Below the pieces are notes generated by a model. It was not told the DNA's origin. It saw nothing but the letters and a program-made list of their open reading frames with translations, and did no database searches. DNA of 17,148 nucleotides from Leptolinea sp. UBA5366 (GTDB taxonomy: Bacteria > Chloroflexota > Anaerolineae > Anaerolineales > Anaerolineaceae), in the NCBI GenBank assembly GCA_002407845.1, contig DHPK01000019.1, positions 56,098-73,245 on the forward strand, read 5' to 3'. Shown piece by piece: positions 6,459-14,236 of the stretch. The translations under genes were made by a program, and so were the position numbers. How positions within the stretch are numbered: position 1 is the first letter of the stretch; each line of letters begins with the position of its first letter.

Positions 6459-7811
6459 ATGAAATGTATTTTTCTCAGGCATGGCAAAGCTGTTGACCGC
6501 GGCAGGATGCCGGATGAACAGCGCCCGCTCACTGCTGCGGGGATCAAAGAACTGATCGCCAGCCTGCCCTATCTGGCGCGGGTAACCAACCCGTCCCACC
6601 CTGAAATCTGGTCCTCTCCGCTGCTCAGAGCCCGCCAGACGGCGGAAATTTTGTGCGAGTTCAGCACGACGAAAGTAATTCAGGAGAAAGAGTTTATCGC
6701 TTCAGGAAATTTTCATGAGCTCCTGTCTGAATTGCAGCATACCGCCTCGGAATGCGTTATTCTTGCCGGTCACGAACCCCACCTTTCAGATTGGATTGAG
6801 CGCTTAACTGGTTCTCAAATCGACGTAAAAAAAGGAGCTGCGATCTGTGTCTCTTTCCCGGACCATGCGGTTGAAAACGCGACTGTCGCTTGGGCGCTGA
6901 GACCGAAGGAATTCGATCAGCTGCTTGAAATTGAAGCGGAGGCGCTTCATTCAAAGACCTTCCTCGAAGAAGTCAATTGGAAATTGGATCAGTACATGCT
7001 GCAGATTGTCAACAATCGTGAAATCTTCCTGTCCGATCCGGCTGAAATTGAAGGCGTTCACCAGCTGCGGGTGGCGATTCGGAATTTTCGCGCGATCATT
7101 TCGCTGATCCGCGCATATCTCGATAAAGACGATTATCGGAAGATTCAAGCTGTCTTTCGCCGTTCTGCAAATCTTCTGGGGCTGCTGCGAGAAGTGGACG
7201 TGCTGACGCTGGTCTGGCAGCAGGCGTTGGCAGACAATGGGCTGGATGGAACAAAGCCTGAATTGCTGAATTTGCTGAATCAGGTCAGGAAGGACGAGCA
7301 GCAAATGGTTGCTGCCCTGGTAAAACAGGATAGATTCTTGAAGAACTTACAGCGTGCATTTGATCAGCTGAAAAAGTCGTTGAAGACGAAAAAGATGAAA
7401 AAGGTCTCTGCACCGGATGGCGTTCTGCCCAGTTTGGATCAATGGTACGAGGATATCCGCGGTGGATTGATGGAAACGCAGGAATATGACCTAGCGTCTA
7501 TTCACCAGATCCGCCTGATCTGCAAGAAATATCGATATATCAGCGAGGTTTTTGATGATTTGCTCGATCAACCGCGTCAAGACCGCTATAAAACGATCAA
7601 GATGATGCAGACGGTGCTGGGGGACATCTGCGATGCGATTCGAAATCAGGAAGCTGTGCTCGAACTGGCAGTTGAACCAGCCGGCGCGCTCAAAGATGAA
7701 GTTGAGCTTTTCATTGAATTTGAAAAAAAGCGGGAAATCGATTTTCAGCAAAAACTTGAAAACCGCGAATGGCTGAAGTTCTTTGACGAACCATCAGAAG
7801 CGGACCTTTAG
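6459..7811 (+). CDS. SixA-like phosphohistidine phosphatase fused to a CHAD domain
   Basis: 450 residues in two parts. Residues 1 to about 150 are a histidine-phosphatase domain of the SixA type: LRHGKAV with nucleophile His8, SPLLRARQTAE (53-63) and AGHEPH with the second His at 105. Residues about 165-430 are a CHAD domain, an alpha-helical fold that binds polyphosphate, with its two conserved repeats VHQLRVAIRNFR (200-211) and IHQIRLICKKYRY (348-360). SixA removes phosphate from histidine of phosphorelay or PTS proteins, and CHAD proteins associate with polyphosphate granules, so the fusion may target phosphatase activity to polyphosphate. That is inference. The start has a strong AAAGGAGG ribosome site eight bases upstream. 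The gene is monocistronic, bounded by an upstream promoter candidate and a strong terminator. All catalytic residues look intact. Confidence 0.92.
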   Translation: MKCIFLRHGKAVDRGRMPDEQRPLTAAGIKELIASLPYLARVTNPSHPEIWSSPLLRARQTAEILCEFSTTKVIQEKEFIASGNFHELLSELQHTASECVILAGHEPHLSDWIERLTGSQIDVKKGAAICVSFPDHAVENATVAWALRPKEFDQLLEIEAEALHSKTFLEEVNWKLDQYMLQIVNNREIFLSDPAEIEGVHQLRVAIRNFRAIISLIRAYLDKDDYRKIQAVFRRSANLLGLLREVDVLTLVWQQALADNGLDGTKPELLNLLNQVRKDEQQMVAALVKQDRFLKNLQRAFDQLKKSLKTKKMKKVSAPDGVLPSLDQWYEDIRGGLMETQEYDLASIHQIRLICKKYRYISEVFDDLLDQPRQDRYKTIKMMQTVLGDICDAIRNQEAVLELAVEPAGALKDEVELFIEFEKKREIDFQQKLENREWLKFFDEPSEADL

Positions 7812-7830
7812 TAAAAATCGCTGTTTACAA

Positions 7831-7867
7831 AAAAAGCCTGTCCGGAAATATGCCGGACAGGCTTTTT
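7831..7867. terminator. Bidirectional rho-independent terminator
   Basis: Arms AAAAAGCCTGTCCGG and CCGGACAGGCTTTTT form a perfect 15-bp stem with a 7-base loop, GC-rich in the core and ending in a T run on either strand. It lies 19 bases after the SixA-CHAD stop and 28 bases beyond the URO-D-like stop on the other strand, so it can end both convergent transcripts. Confidence 0.93.
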
Positions 7868-7895
7868 GTTTATCGATTCAAGGCACCGATCGAAG

Positions 7896-9017
7896 TTATT
7901 GGCAAATCTCATGAATCAGGTCGTAAGCGCGCGCCTGATCTTCTGGTGACTGGCAATACGTGCAGACGATCAGTTTCAGTCCGGGCGACCAAATCCTTTT
8001 CACAATTTCTACAATCTCGGTGCTGTCGCCAACCATGCGCGCGTGCAGGATGATCCCAGTCTCCTTGAAGGCATCGCGGAACGCTTCCGGCACATTTGGA
8101 TCGGGATCGGTGCTGGCTGAGAAAGCGCCGTCCACTTCGACCAGATTCCCAATGCTCTTCACCGCGGGGATTTTCTTTTCCCAGTTTCCGCAGCTGTGGA
8201 ATGCGACTCCGCCAAAGGGCTCACCAAGCCGTTCGCGGTCAGGAGCGTCAAATCGGCGATAGCTGGCATTCGAGATCATGACAATGTTGTCATCCGACAG
8301 ACCAACCCCTTTCATGAACCTGCTCGAAGCAAATCCATGGCCAGGCAGCACGAGCCGGTCGCCGATCATGATCCGCTGTTTTAGCAGAAATTCGAGGATC
8401 AGTTCGGTGATTGTGTCCAGGAACTGACCATATTTTTCTGGTTCATCAATCATTTCCAGAAAGAGTTTTGAGATATCGACGATGTTGCCCGCTGCGTTAA
8501 TCGGAGACTGGATGTCAGACATCGACATCGGGACAAGTCCGCGGGTCGTTTCCAAAAAGTAATCAATATATTCAAGCGTTTTTTTACCGGGTTCGGTCTC
8601 AGCGATCGGCAGAATATCATAATCAAGCGCTTCCTGGATGGAGTCGAAAAGCGGTTTGGTCGCCGGAGCCTGCCCAGGGTGCCAGATGTATTCCGCACCG
8701 AACGCTGCCGGTGTCGATCCGATTCCATACCAAGGTTCAAGAAAATTGGCAACGTCCGCTTTGTAGTTCATGCTTTGCTGCAGGGCAGCCAGCTGCAGCG
8801 ACAGCGAATTTTTCATATCCCGGCAGCCGTCGGCAAACACTTCTGCAACCCGATAACGCCGATAAACCAGCACGCCGCTGTCGGATTCCATGAACGGTTT
8901 GACTTTTTGATCGAGCGCTTTTGCGTAATCTGCGTATTGCTCAAAGTCAAATGACTGCGGGTCGATTGGGGTGACAGAGGTTCCCTGTGAATCGCGGGAG
9001 GAAGTATCGAATTGCAT
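7896..9017 (-). CDS. URO-D superfamily, methyltransferase-like protein
   Basis: 373 residues of the uroporphyrinogen decarboxylase superfamily (TIM barrel). It is unlikely to be the haem enzyme HemE. It carries FHSCGNW (His274, Cys276) and VCTYC near the C-terminus (Cys352 and Cys355), the HxC...C zinc set of the MtaA/MtbA/CmuA-type methyltransferases that move methyl groups to or from corrinoid or thiol carriers. NFLEPWYGIGSTPAAFGAEY (91-110) resembles URO-D homologues often found beside sugar-type ABC transporters. The ATG at 9017 has AAAGG about ten bases upstream. The first 25 or so residues look poorly conserved. It follows the second permease by 60 bases with no terminator between, so it is probably co-transcribed with the importer. 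Methyl-group metabolism of the imported substrate is a reasonable inference, but no corrinoid protein is encoded in the window. Confidence 0.85.
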   Translation of the reverse strand: MQFDTSSRDSQGTSVTPIDPQSFDFEQYADYAKALDQKVKPFMESDSGVLVYRRYRVAEVFADGCRDMKNSLSLQLAALQQSMNYKADVANFLEPWYGIGSTPAAFGAEYIWHPGQAPATKPLFDSIQEALDYDILPIAETEPGKKTLEYIDYFLETTRGLVPMSMSDIQSPINAAGNIVDISKLFLEMIDEPEKYGQFLDTITELILEFLLKQRIMIGDRLVLPGHGFASSRFMKGVGLSDDNIVMISNASYRRFDAPDRERLGEPFGGVAFHSCGNWEKKIPAVKSIGNLVEVDGAFSASTDPDPNVPEAFRDAFKETGIILHARMVGDSTEIVEIVKRIWSPGLKLIVCTYCQSPEDQARAYDLIHEICQ

Positions 9018-9077
9018 GGTTTGAAGCCTTTCAGTTAGATTTTAGAAATATCGTACCCGGCAGACCTGCCGTGACTT

Positions 9078-9926
9078 TTAGCCTTTGACCGCGCCGGCAG
9101 TCAGCCCGGAGATGAACTGTTTGTTCGTGAAAATGTACAGAATCAGCACAGGGATGATCGCAAGTGATGCGCCGGCAAGCATGATGTGCCATTCGGCAGC
9201 AGCAAAAACAGAATATTTCAGCTGAACAACTGCGACGGTCAAGGTTGTGAGGCTTTTGTTTGACATGGTCATAATCAGCGTGGTGATATAGTCGTTCCAG
9301 GTGTTCCGGAAAGTAAAAAGCGCGATCACGCCTAAAATCGGACGAATTAATGGCAGAATGATGCGATAGTAAATCGCAAAAATACTGCATCCATCCAGCT
9401 TTGCGGCTTCGTCCAGTTCCTTCGGCACGCCTTTGACAAAGCCCATCACCAAAAAGACGTTTGTGATCTGGCTGCCGGTCAAAACCAGTACCAGCGCCAG
9501 CAGCGTGTTATCCAATCCGAATCTTTGCAGGAACAGCTTGATCGGGTAAAGGGCGACCGATCCGATTGAAATGAACATCATCGCGCCATACAGGGAAATC
9601 ATGAATTTTTTCCCGAAGAAGTCATGCCGCGCCAGAACGTAACCCGTCAGCGATGAGGTGATGACTGAGATTAACATTGTGAAGAAGCTGATGACCACAC
9701 TGTTGATCGCATATCTGAAAAAATTAGCGTCAATAAATGCTTTTTTGTAATTTGACCATTGCGGCACTTTCGGGAGGATCGATCCGCCGAGCGTCAGTTC
9801 CGCATTTGTTTTCAGCGAGCCGAGCAGTGCGTAGAAAACTGGATAAACGGTCAGGACTAATAAAATCAGAATAATTCCCCAAGAGATGACATCTGGAATT
9901 CTGGAAAACATTTTTTTTGTTTGCAT
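9078..9926 (-). CDS. ABC importer permease, CUT1 type (MalG/UgpE-like)
   Basis: Inner-membrane permease of 282 residues with six likely membrane segments (roughly 14-36, 71-95, 108-128, 141-162, 194-210, 245-267). The cytoplasmic EAA loop LDEAAKLDGCSIFAIYYRIILP (171-192, written here as a range with key residues E-A-A...D-G) docks with the ATPase. The C-terminal QFISGLTAGAVKG is typical of the MalG-side partner in carbohydrate-type importers. AGGAG lies seven bases before the ATG, 13 bases after the other permease gene. With the first permease it forms the heterodimeric channel. No ATPase gene is present, so a shared MsmX/UgpC-type ATPase elsewhere in the genome probably serves it. The substrate cannot be read from the sequence. 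Confidence 0.93.
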   Translation of the reverse strand: MQTKKMFSRIPDVISWGIILILLVLTVYPVFYALLGSLKTNAELTLGGSILPKVPQWSNYKKAFIDANFFRYAINSVVISFFTMLISVITSSLTGYVLARHDFFGKKFMISLYGAMMFISIGSVALYPIKLFLQRFGLDNTLLALVLVLTGSQITNVFLVMGFVKGVPKELDEAAKLDGCSIFAIYYRIILPLIRPILGVIALFTFRNTWNDYITTLIMTMSNKSLTTLTVAVVQLKYSVFAAAEWHIMLAGASLAIIPVLILYIFTNKQFISGLTAGAVKG

Positions 9927-9939
9927 TTGAATTCTCCTG

Positions 9940-10851
9940 TTATTCCAGATTGTCTAATTTTTTGGATAAGATCAGATAAATCACGGTCACAGCACCGACA
10001 ACCAGCGAGGACACCAGAGAAACCGCAGCGCCATAACCGAATTGGGTCGTGACAATTGATCCGGGTGAAATCGGGAAAAAGAACTGATAGGCGTAGAGGA
10101 AAATTGTCATGGTCGCATTGACCGGACCGCCCTCTGTCAGCACCATGATCGAGGTGATATCCTGAAATGCGATCACAATTGCCAGCATCAAGATCATTTT
10201 CAGCACCGGTCCAAGCATCGGCAGCGTGATGTACCAGGTGCGCTGGAGGGAGTTCACACCGTCCAGATCCGCGCTTTCATACAATTCCTGCGGGATTCCC
10301 TGTAACCCGGCGAGGAAATAAATCATGTAATTTCCAAGCCCGCCCCAGATTCCGATCAGAATCACGGTCAGCATTGCTTTGTCCTTGCCGAGCCAGTTGA
10401 CTGGCAGTTTCATCCCCAAGGACATCAGGATTTTATTGATCTCGCCATTGTAAACATTGAAAAGCAGATAAAACACGAGCCCCATCACCGCAGCGCTCAT
10501 GATGGTTGGCATGAATAAAGTCGCCCGGAGGAAACCGATGCCTTTCACATTCTTGCGGTTCAGCATCATGGCTGAGAAAAAGGACAGCGGAATGACCAGT
10601 CCGACCTTCCCAGCTGCGTAAACAAAGGTGTTTTTCAACGCTTTGAAGAAAACGGGATCGTTTGTAAACAGCCGTCTGAAGTTATCCAGTCCGATGAAAA
10701 TCGGTTCACCGCTCGCCAGTCCGCCGTATTGGAAAAAGATATAGCGAAAGCACCAAAGCACTGGATAGACAGAGAGCAGGATAAACAAGATTAGGTTCGG
10801 GGTCAGCATCGCAAAAATTTGCGCTTTTTCGGATTTTGAGTATCTATTCAT
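9940..10851 (-). CDS. ABC importer permease, CUT1 type (MalF/UgpA-like)
   Basis: Inner-membrane permease of 303 residues with six likely membrane segments (roughly 13-34, 74-98, 112-133, 160-182, 212-235, 271-296). It has FIGLDNFRRLF near residue 52, typical of MalF/UgpA-side subunits, and the EAA loop around 190-209 (YESADLDGVN...ITLP). It partners the downstream permease. The start ATG at 10851 has only a weak purine stretch upstream, just after the intercistronic hairpin, so its expression may be set below that of the binding protein. The family handles sugars, glycerol phosphates and related polyols. The exact substrate is unknown. Confidence 0.93.
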   Translation of the reverse strand: MNRYSKSEKAQIFAMLTPNLILFILLSVYPVLWCFRYIFFQYGGLASGEPIFIGLDNFRRLFTNDPVFFKALKNTFVYAAGKVGLVIPLSFFSAMMLNRKNVKGIGFLRATLFMPTIMSAAVMGLVFYLLFNVYNGEINKILMSLGMKLPVNWLGKDKAMLTVILIGIWGGLGNYMIYFLAGLQGIPQELYESADLDGVNSLQRTWYITLPMLGPVLKMILMLAIVIAFQDITSIMVLTEGGPVNATMTIFLYAYQFFFPISPGSIVTTQFGYGAAVSLVSSLVVGAVTVIYLILSKKLDNLE

Positions 10852-10875
10852 ATGGATGATGCCCTTCAGAAATTG

Positions 10876-10912
10876 TTCAGAGAGATGGGGAAACTTTCCA
10901 CATCTCTCTGAA
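10876..10912 (-). promoter_or_regulatory. Intercistronic stem-loop between binding-protein and permease genes
   Basis: Arms TTCAGAGAGATG and CATCTCTCTGAA are perfect 12-bp complements. The 13-base interior can add four more pairs (GGAA/TTCC) after one mismatch, giving a long hairpin with a 3-base loop. In the minus-strand message it follows the binding-protein stop and precedes the permease start. No T-run follows, so it is more likely an mRNA-stabilising or partial-termination element than a full terminator. Such hairpins commonly leave more binding protein than permease. Confidence 0.7.
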
Positions 10913-10937
10913 TTTCTATTTTAATTGGCGAAAAGAA

Positions 10938-12299
10938 CTATTTATTGGGCTGAGCGGGGTCAAATCCCGGGAGTTCAATCGGATTCCCGATTCCCTGCTC
11001 AATACCCTTCTGATAAGCGGCATTGTAGCGCGTGGTCAGATCAGCCAGCGTGCTTTCAATTTCACCTTCACCCAGAATGAGGGCGAAAATGGTGTTGTAC
11101 ATGTTCTCGCCTTCAACCAAAACTGCCTGGCTGTTAATTTCCTGCGGAACTGCCGGCCACAAAATGTCAGTCGGACCCATCAGGAATGCTTCCTTGCCGT
11201 TCAGCAGCTCAGGAATGCCGGCGCCTTTTGCAATTTCCGGGTTCATCACGATTCCCAGACCAGCTTCCTGATAAGCCTGGATATATTCCGGATTATAGAA
11301 AACTTCCTTGATCGCTTTCCAAGCTTTTTCTGGTTCCTTGCAGTCGCGGGTGATCAGATAGCCATGGTAGCCAATCACAGACTGAGAAGCTTTTTCTGCA
11401 CCGTCGATGATCGGGACGGTTGCGCCATTCCAATTGATATCGGTCGGGAATTGAGAGGCATAAACGCCGGGCTCAGCATGGGACCAGGAAATGTACATAC
11501 CAATTTTTCCAGCAGCGAAAAGCGTCCGCAGCGGGTCAATGTCGAGGGATTCACAGCCAGGGAAGGCGATGCCTTCGGTGAACATCGTGCGGTAAGCTTC
11601 GACAAATGGCTTGTAAGGTGCGAAGTCATAAGCACCTTTTGCGAAATCAAACCCCTGGCAGGGTCCGCCGGAGAGTTCCATCAAAAAGTCCATCGAGCGC
11701 AGCAGGGCGCTGGTCGGGCTTTTGAAGTTGGCAGCAAAACCATAGATTCCTTCACCGGAGAGCTTCTCGGTGATGATTCTGGCGGTTTCAACCAATTCGG
11801 AAAGGGTCGTCGGCGGATTTTCGATACCAACCCGATCGAAAATATCCTGATTGTAGATCAGTCTGCCGGTGGTGGCGACAGTCGGGAAATAATAAAGTTC
11901 GCCGTTGGAGGCTGTGATGCCCTCGATGCGAAAATCTTTCCAAAGTTCCTTGTCTTCTTCGGTCATGTACTGGTCAATCGGAATATAGTAACCCTGACCG
12001 ACATAATTCGAAAATACCGATACGGTGTTCGGCAAATCGATCACATCCGGACCGCCGGTGGCTGCCGCGATATCAATCGCCTGGAAGAAGTTATCCGTGT
12101 AGATTTCGAGCACAAGTTCAATGCCGTCTGTGTTGGTTTCGTTGTAGGCTTTAATATAAGGCTCAACGAAAGTGAGGTCAGCACGAGACATACTCCAAAT
12201 CGTGATCTTCGTTTTTTCTTCTGCGAAGGTGCTGGGAACTGCGACTGCGAGAGCGCATATCAATACAATAAGTACAATCCAAAATCGTGACTTTTTCAT
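10938..12299 (-). CDS. Extracellular solute-binding protein of a CUT1 ABC importer
   Basis: 453-residue family 1 solute-binding protein that captures the substrate outside the membrane and delivers it to the two permeases. Residues 1-26 form a signal peptide (basic MKKSR, hydrophobic core 7-22, likely cleavage after TFA). The only Cys in it (15) is preceded by VLI rather than a lipobox, so it looks like a secreted or uncleaved-anchor protein and not a lipoprotein. The mature part starts KITIWSMSRADLTFVEPYIKAYN, a typical fold entry, and contains TATTGRLIYNQDIFDRVGI-like and GKIGMYISWSH elements of the family. GGAGC lies five bases before the ATG. It is the first gene after its own promoter and palindrome. 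Substrate is unknown; carbohydrate-like compounds are usual for the family. Confidence 0.93.
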   Translation of the reverse strand: MKKSRFWIVLIVLICALAVAVPSTFAEEKTKITIWSMSRADLTFVEPYIKAYNETNTDGIELVLEIYTDNFFQAIDIAAATGGPDVIDLPNTVSVFSNYVGQGYYIPIDQYMTEEDKELWKDFRIEGITASNGELYYFPTVATTGRLIYNQDIFDRVGIENPPTTLSELVETARIITEKLSGEGIYGFAANFKSPTSALLRSMDFLMELSGGPCQGFDFAKGAYDFAPYKPFVEAYRTMFTEGIAFPGCESLDIDPLRTLFAAGKIGMYISWSHAEPGVYASQFPTDINWNGATVPIIDGAEKASQSVIGYHGYLITRDCKEPEKAWKAIKEVFYNPEYIQAYQEAGLGIVMNPEIAKGAGIPELLNGKEAFLMGPTDILWPAVPQEINSQAVLVEGENMYNTIFALILGEGEIESTLADLTTRYNAAYQKGIEQGIGNPIELPGFDPAQPNK

Positions 12300-12337
12300 C
12301 TTTGCTCCTGTTGAAATATATGAATAGGACTTTTTTT

Positions 12338-12343
12338 ATTCTA
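12338..12343 (-). promoter_or_regulatory. Extended -10 promoter of the binding-protein operon
   Basis: On the minus strand this reads TGATAGAAT, a TGn extension followed by TAGAAT (one mismatch to TATAAT), 38 bases before the solute-binding start codon. The -35 position lies in the palindrome at 12353-12368 and does not match consensus, which suits an extended -10 promoter under regulator control. Confidence 0.5.
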
Positions 12344-12352
12344 TCATATCGG

Positions 12353-12368
12353 TCTATACAGGTATAGA
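12353..12368. promoter_or_regulatory. 7-2-7 palindrome overlapping the importer promoter, candidate operator
   Basis: Arms TCTATAC and GTATAGA are exact reverse complements separated by AG. The element sits just upstream of the extended -10, across the -35 and spacer. The GTCTATAC...GTATAG character resembles sites of GntR-family regulators, but no regulator gene is in the window, so this is a resemblance only. It probably makes transport genes respond to substrate independently of the upstream creatininase and MBL genes. Confidence 0.5.
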
Positions 12369-12404
12369 AAGATAATGATCGATTTTATATAAAAAATCGG
12401 ACTG

Positions 12405-13166
12405 CTATGCAGATTGTTGCAATGCACAATTTATCTTGTGAATCACAGCGTCAGCCGTGACACGCAGGCAATTTTCTCCTTTTCCTGACGATGAAAAGAA
12501 CCGCGGATCAGCGCCGATGACCGCAATCGGTTTTTGCTCCGGTTCAGCGTCATAAACGCTCAAATCAACCAGATCCGGTCTGACCGCCATCGTGATCGAG
12601 GTCTCATTTGCGCCGGCATGGTCGTTTTGGAACGGCAGCGGTGTGCCGGCAGCATCGCTCAGGCAGTCAATACAGCGGATGCCCGTCTTTTGCAGCAGCT
12701 CCTCCTTCATCGAGGAAAACAATTTTGAGGAAGGTCCATGTCCATGCGCAACTACGATCCTAAATCCGGCTCGATGCAGTTGGAAGAGTATTTTTTCCAG
12801 CAGCAGCTTGAAGAATTCCTCCTCAACGTAATAAGCGCTGCCCGGCAGCTGCTGATCCGGATAATCGATCAGAACGCCGTCACGGTGAACCGAGCCGACG
12901 TCCATGCCGTAATAATGTGTCTGAGATTCTTCATCGACCGTATGGCGGAAGTCAGGACCGAGAAAGAGCGGAGGCAGCACTATCCCACCGAATTCTTCTG
13001 CAATCAGCTGAAACAAGCCGGAGGATTGGATGAAGTCCGCGCCCAGCGGCAGATGTTTTCCGTGGTATTCAAGCGTCCCAAGCGGCAAGTAAGCGACCGG
13101 ACAGGCTTGGATTTTTTCTGTAAATTCATGCGGCAGCAGCTCTTCGTAAAAAACTTTTGTTTTCAT
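12405..13166 (-). CDS. Creatininase-family amidohydrolase
   Basis: 253-residue metal-dependent amidohydrolase of the creatininase/creatinine amidohydrolase family, which opens cyclic or linear amides such as creatinine or formamidopyrimidines. Metal-site motifs are intact: LPLGTLEYHGKHLPLGAD (27-44, Glu33, His35, Asp44), VVAHGHG (138-144) and DHAGANETS (182-190, Glu188). The start at 13166 was chosen because AAGGA lies nine bases upstream and the product begins MKTKVFYEEL, as in the family. A longer reading from 13223 would overlap the MBL gene and add 19 residues with no conservation signal. It lies 29 bases after the MBL gene, so the two are likely co-transcribed, and 105 bases ahead of the importer promoter. 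Substrate is not known; true creatininase activity is unproven. Confidence 0.88.
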   Translation of the reverse strand: MKTKVFYEELLPHEFTEKIQACPVAYLPLGTLEYHGKHLPLGADFIQSSGLFQLIAEEFGGIVLPPLFLGPDFRHTVDEESQTHYYGMDVGSVHRDGVLIDYPDQQLPGSAYYVEEEFFKLLLEKILFQLHRAGFRIVVAHGHGPSSKLFSSMKEELLQKTGIRCIDCLSDAAGTPLPFQNDHAGANETSITMAVRPDLVDLSVYDAEPEQKPIAVIGADPRFFSSSGKGENCLRVTADAVIHKINCALQQSA

Positions 13167-13195
13167 CTGACCAAATCCTTCCCTGTAATTGAAAC

Positions 13196-14017
13196 TTATT
13201 GTAATTTCGCTGGATCGTACCAAATTAGAATGTTCCCGGACTGATACTTGTAACCGCTGTGCATCGTGTTCTGACCGGATTCCAGCGCGACTGATCCCGA
13301 AACCAGTTCGGCGCTTGCCCGGATATAGTCCTGGATCAGCTGCTTGGCAAAAACTTTCAGCGGACTGTGCCCGGGAGCCAACACCTCAAATTCAGCGCTG
13401 CGCTGCCAGATTTTCTGCATGCTTTCATGGTAAGTTTTGACTGAAGCACTGTCTGGAAAGTTTAATAGCAGCGATTCTTCGTTGCACATATCGCCGGAGA
13501 ATAGAATCTTGTTTTGTGAATCCAGAAAACAGAGCGAACCCTGTGTATGGCCAGGCGTGTGGATCGTTTCAATTTCCCGGTTCCCGAGCGAAAAGACCGT
13601 CCCGTCCTCACAGACAGACAAATGATACTCCCCGAAATTGCGCGGCAAACCGATTAGCTCTTCCGGATCAGCCTGCGGATCGCGGACGGGCAGCCTGGTG
13701 CGAATATACTGATTTAAAAGTTCGGTTTCAATTAGCTCCTGATACCAGCGTTTGAATTGCGCGTGGTCTGAGGGATGCAAGGCGATGGTTTCAAATAATG
13801 CACTGCCGCCGATGTGATCAAAATGTCCATGTGTCAGCACAGCCTGAACCGGTTTTTCAGTGATCTTCCGAATATCTTCCAAAAGGTTTCCTAACCCCAG
13901 CCCGCAGTCGATCAGCAGGCAGCGATCGCTGCCGACCAGAAGAAAGCTGTTGACCAGATTAAATTCGCTGATCAGCCAGGTGTCCTGTGCGATTTCAACC
14001 GTTTTTCTTTGCAGCAT
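13196..14017 (-). CDS. Metallo-beta-lactamase-fold hydrolase
   Basis: 273-residue MBL-fold protein with all zinc ligands visible: THGHFDHIGG (62-71; His63, His65, Asp67, His68), HTPGHTQGS with His157, FSGDM with Asp176 and APGHSPL with His217. The class includes glyoxalase II, lactonases and many unassigned hydrolases. No extra domain (rhodanese, flavodoxin) is attached. AGGAC lies six bases before the ATG at 14017. It is the first gene of the minus-strand cluster and is divergent from the nonulosonate operon. Paired with the creatininase-like enzyme it probably acts on an ester, thioester or lactone produced in the same pathway, which is inference. Confidence 0.88.
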   Translation of the reverse strand: MLQRKTVEIAQDTWLISEFNLVNSFLLVGSDRCLLIDCGLGLGNLLEDIRKITEKPVQAVLTHGHFDHIGGSALFETIALHPSDHAQFKRWYQELIETELLNQYIRTRLPVRDPQADPEELIGLPRNFGEYHLSVCEDGTVFSLGNREIETIHTPGHTQGSLCFLDSQNKILFSGDMCNEESLLLNFPDSASVKTYHESMQKIWQRSAEFEVLAPGHSPLKVFAKQLIQDYIRASAELVSGSVALESGQNTMHSGYKYQSGNILIWYDPAKLQ

Positions 14018-14089
14018 TTGATTGTCCTGTTCCTTTTTTTATCATCTTACCACGTCAGCAGGAATGCAGTTGCACAGATTTAAAAATGG

Positions 14090-14117
14090 TTGAAATCCAG
14101 CTGATTTTGACTATAAT
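14090..14117 (+). promoter_or_regulatory. Sigma-70-type promoter of the nonulosonate operon
   Basis: TTGAAA (14090-14095) and TATAAT (14112-14117) with a 16-base spacer, the best promoter match in the window. Transcription would begin near 14124, giving a leader of about 110 bases before the SDR start. A second, weaker pair (TTGAAT 14164-14169, TAAAAT 14185-14190, spacer 15) lies in that leader. The rest of the 219-base divergent gap shows nothing else clear, and no good promoter for the MBL gene was found. Confidence 0.55.
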
Positions 14118-14236
14118 GTGGACATTAATCGGGCTATTCAGGCTCAGCATTATGACTGCATCGTTGAATCCTGAAAAGGGCTGATAAAATAAACAATGAT
14201 TATGCATGATAAAAAGAGAAAAATCTGAAGGTTGAA

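Noticed and set aside
6300..6599. 99-codon open frame on the minus strand across the SixA-CHAD start
   Set aside because: It overlaps the well-supported RHG-motif N-terminus on the other strand and its product shows no family pattern.
7896..9017. Annotation as haem-biosynthetic uroporphyrinogen decarboxylase HemE
   Set aside because: The HSCGN and C-terminal Cys zinc motif and the transporter context point to the methyltransferase-like branch, and no other haem genes are near.
11364..12290. 308-codon open frame antisense to the solute-binding protein
   Set aside because: The minus-strand gene has a signal peptide, ribosome site and family motifs; this is a reading shadow of its codon pattern.
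12380..12399. Weak 7-bp inverted repeat (CGATTTT...AAAATCG) after the creatininase gene, as a terminator
   Set aside because: The stem is mostly A/T and no T-run follows in the transcript direction, so it would not be an effective terminator.
13167..13223. Longer creatininase start at 13223 overlapping the MBL gene
   Set aside because: The extra 19 residues are not family-like, while the ATG at 13166 has a proper ribosome site and a family-like N-terminus.
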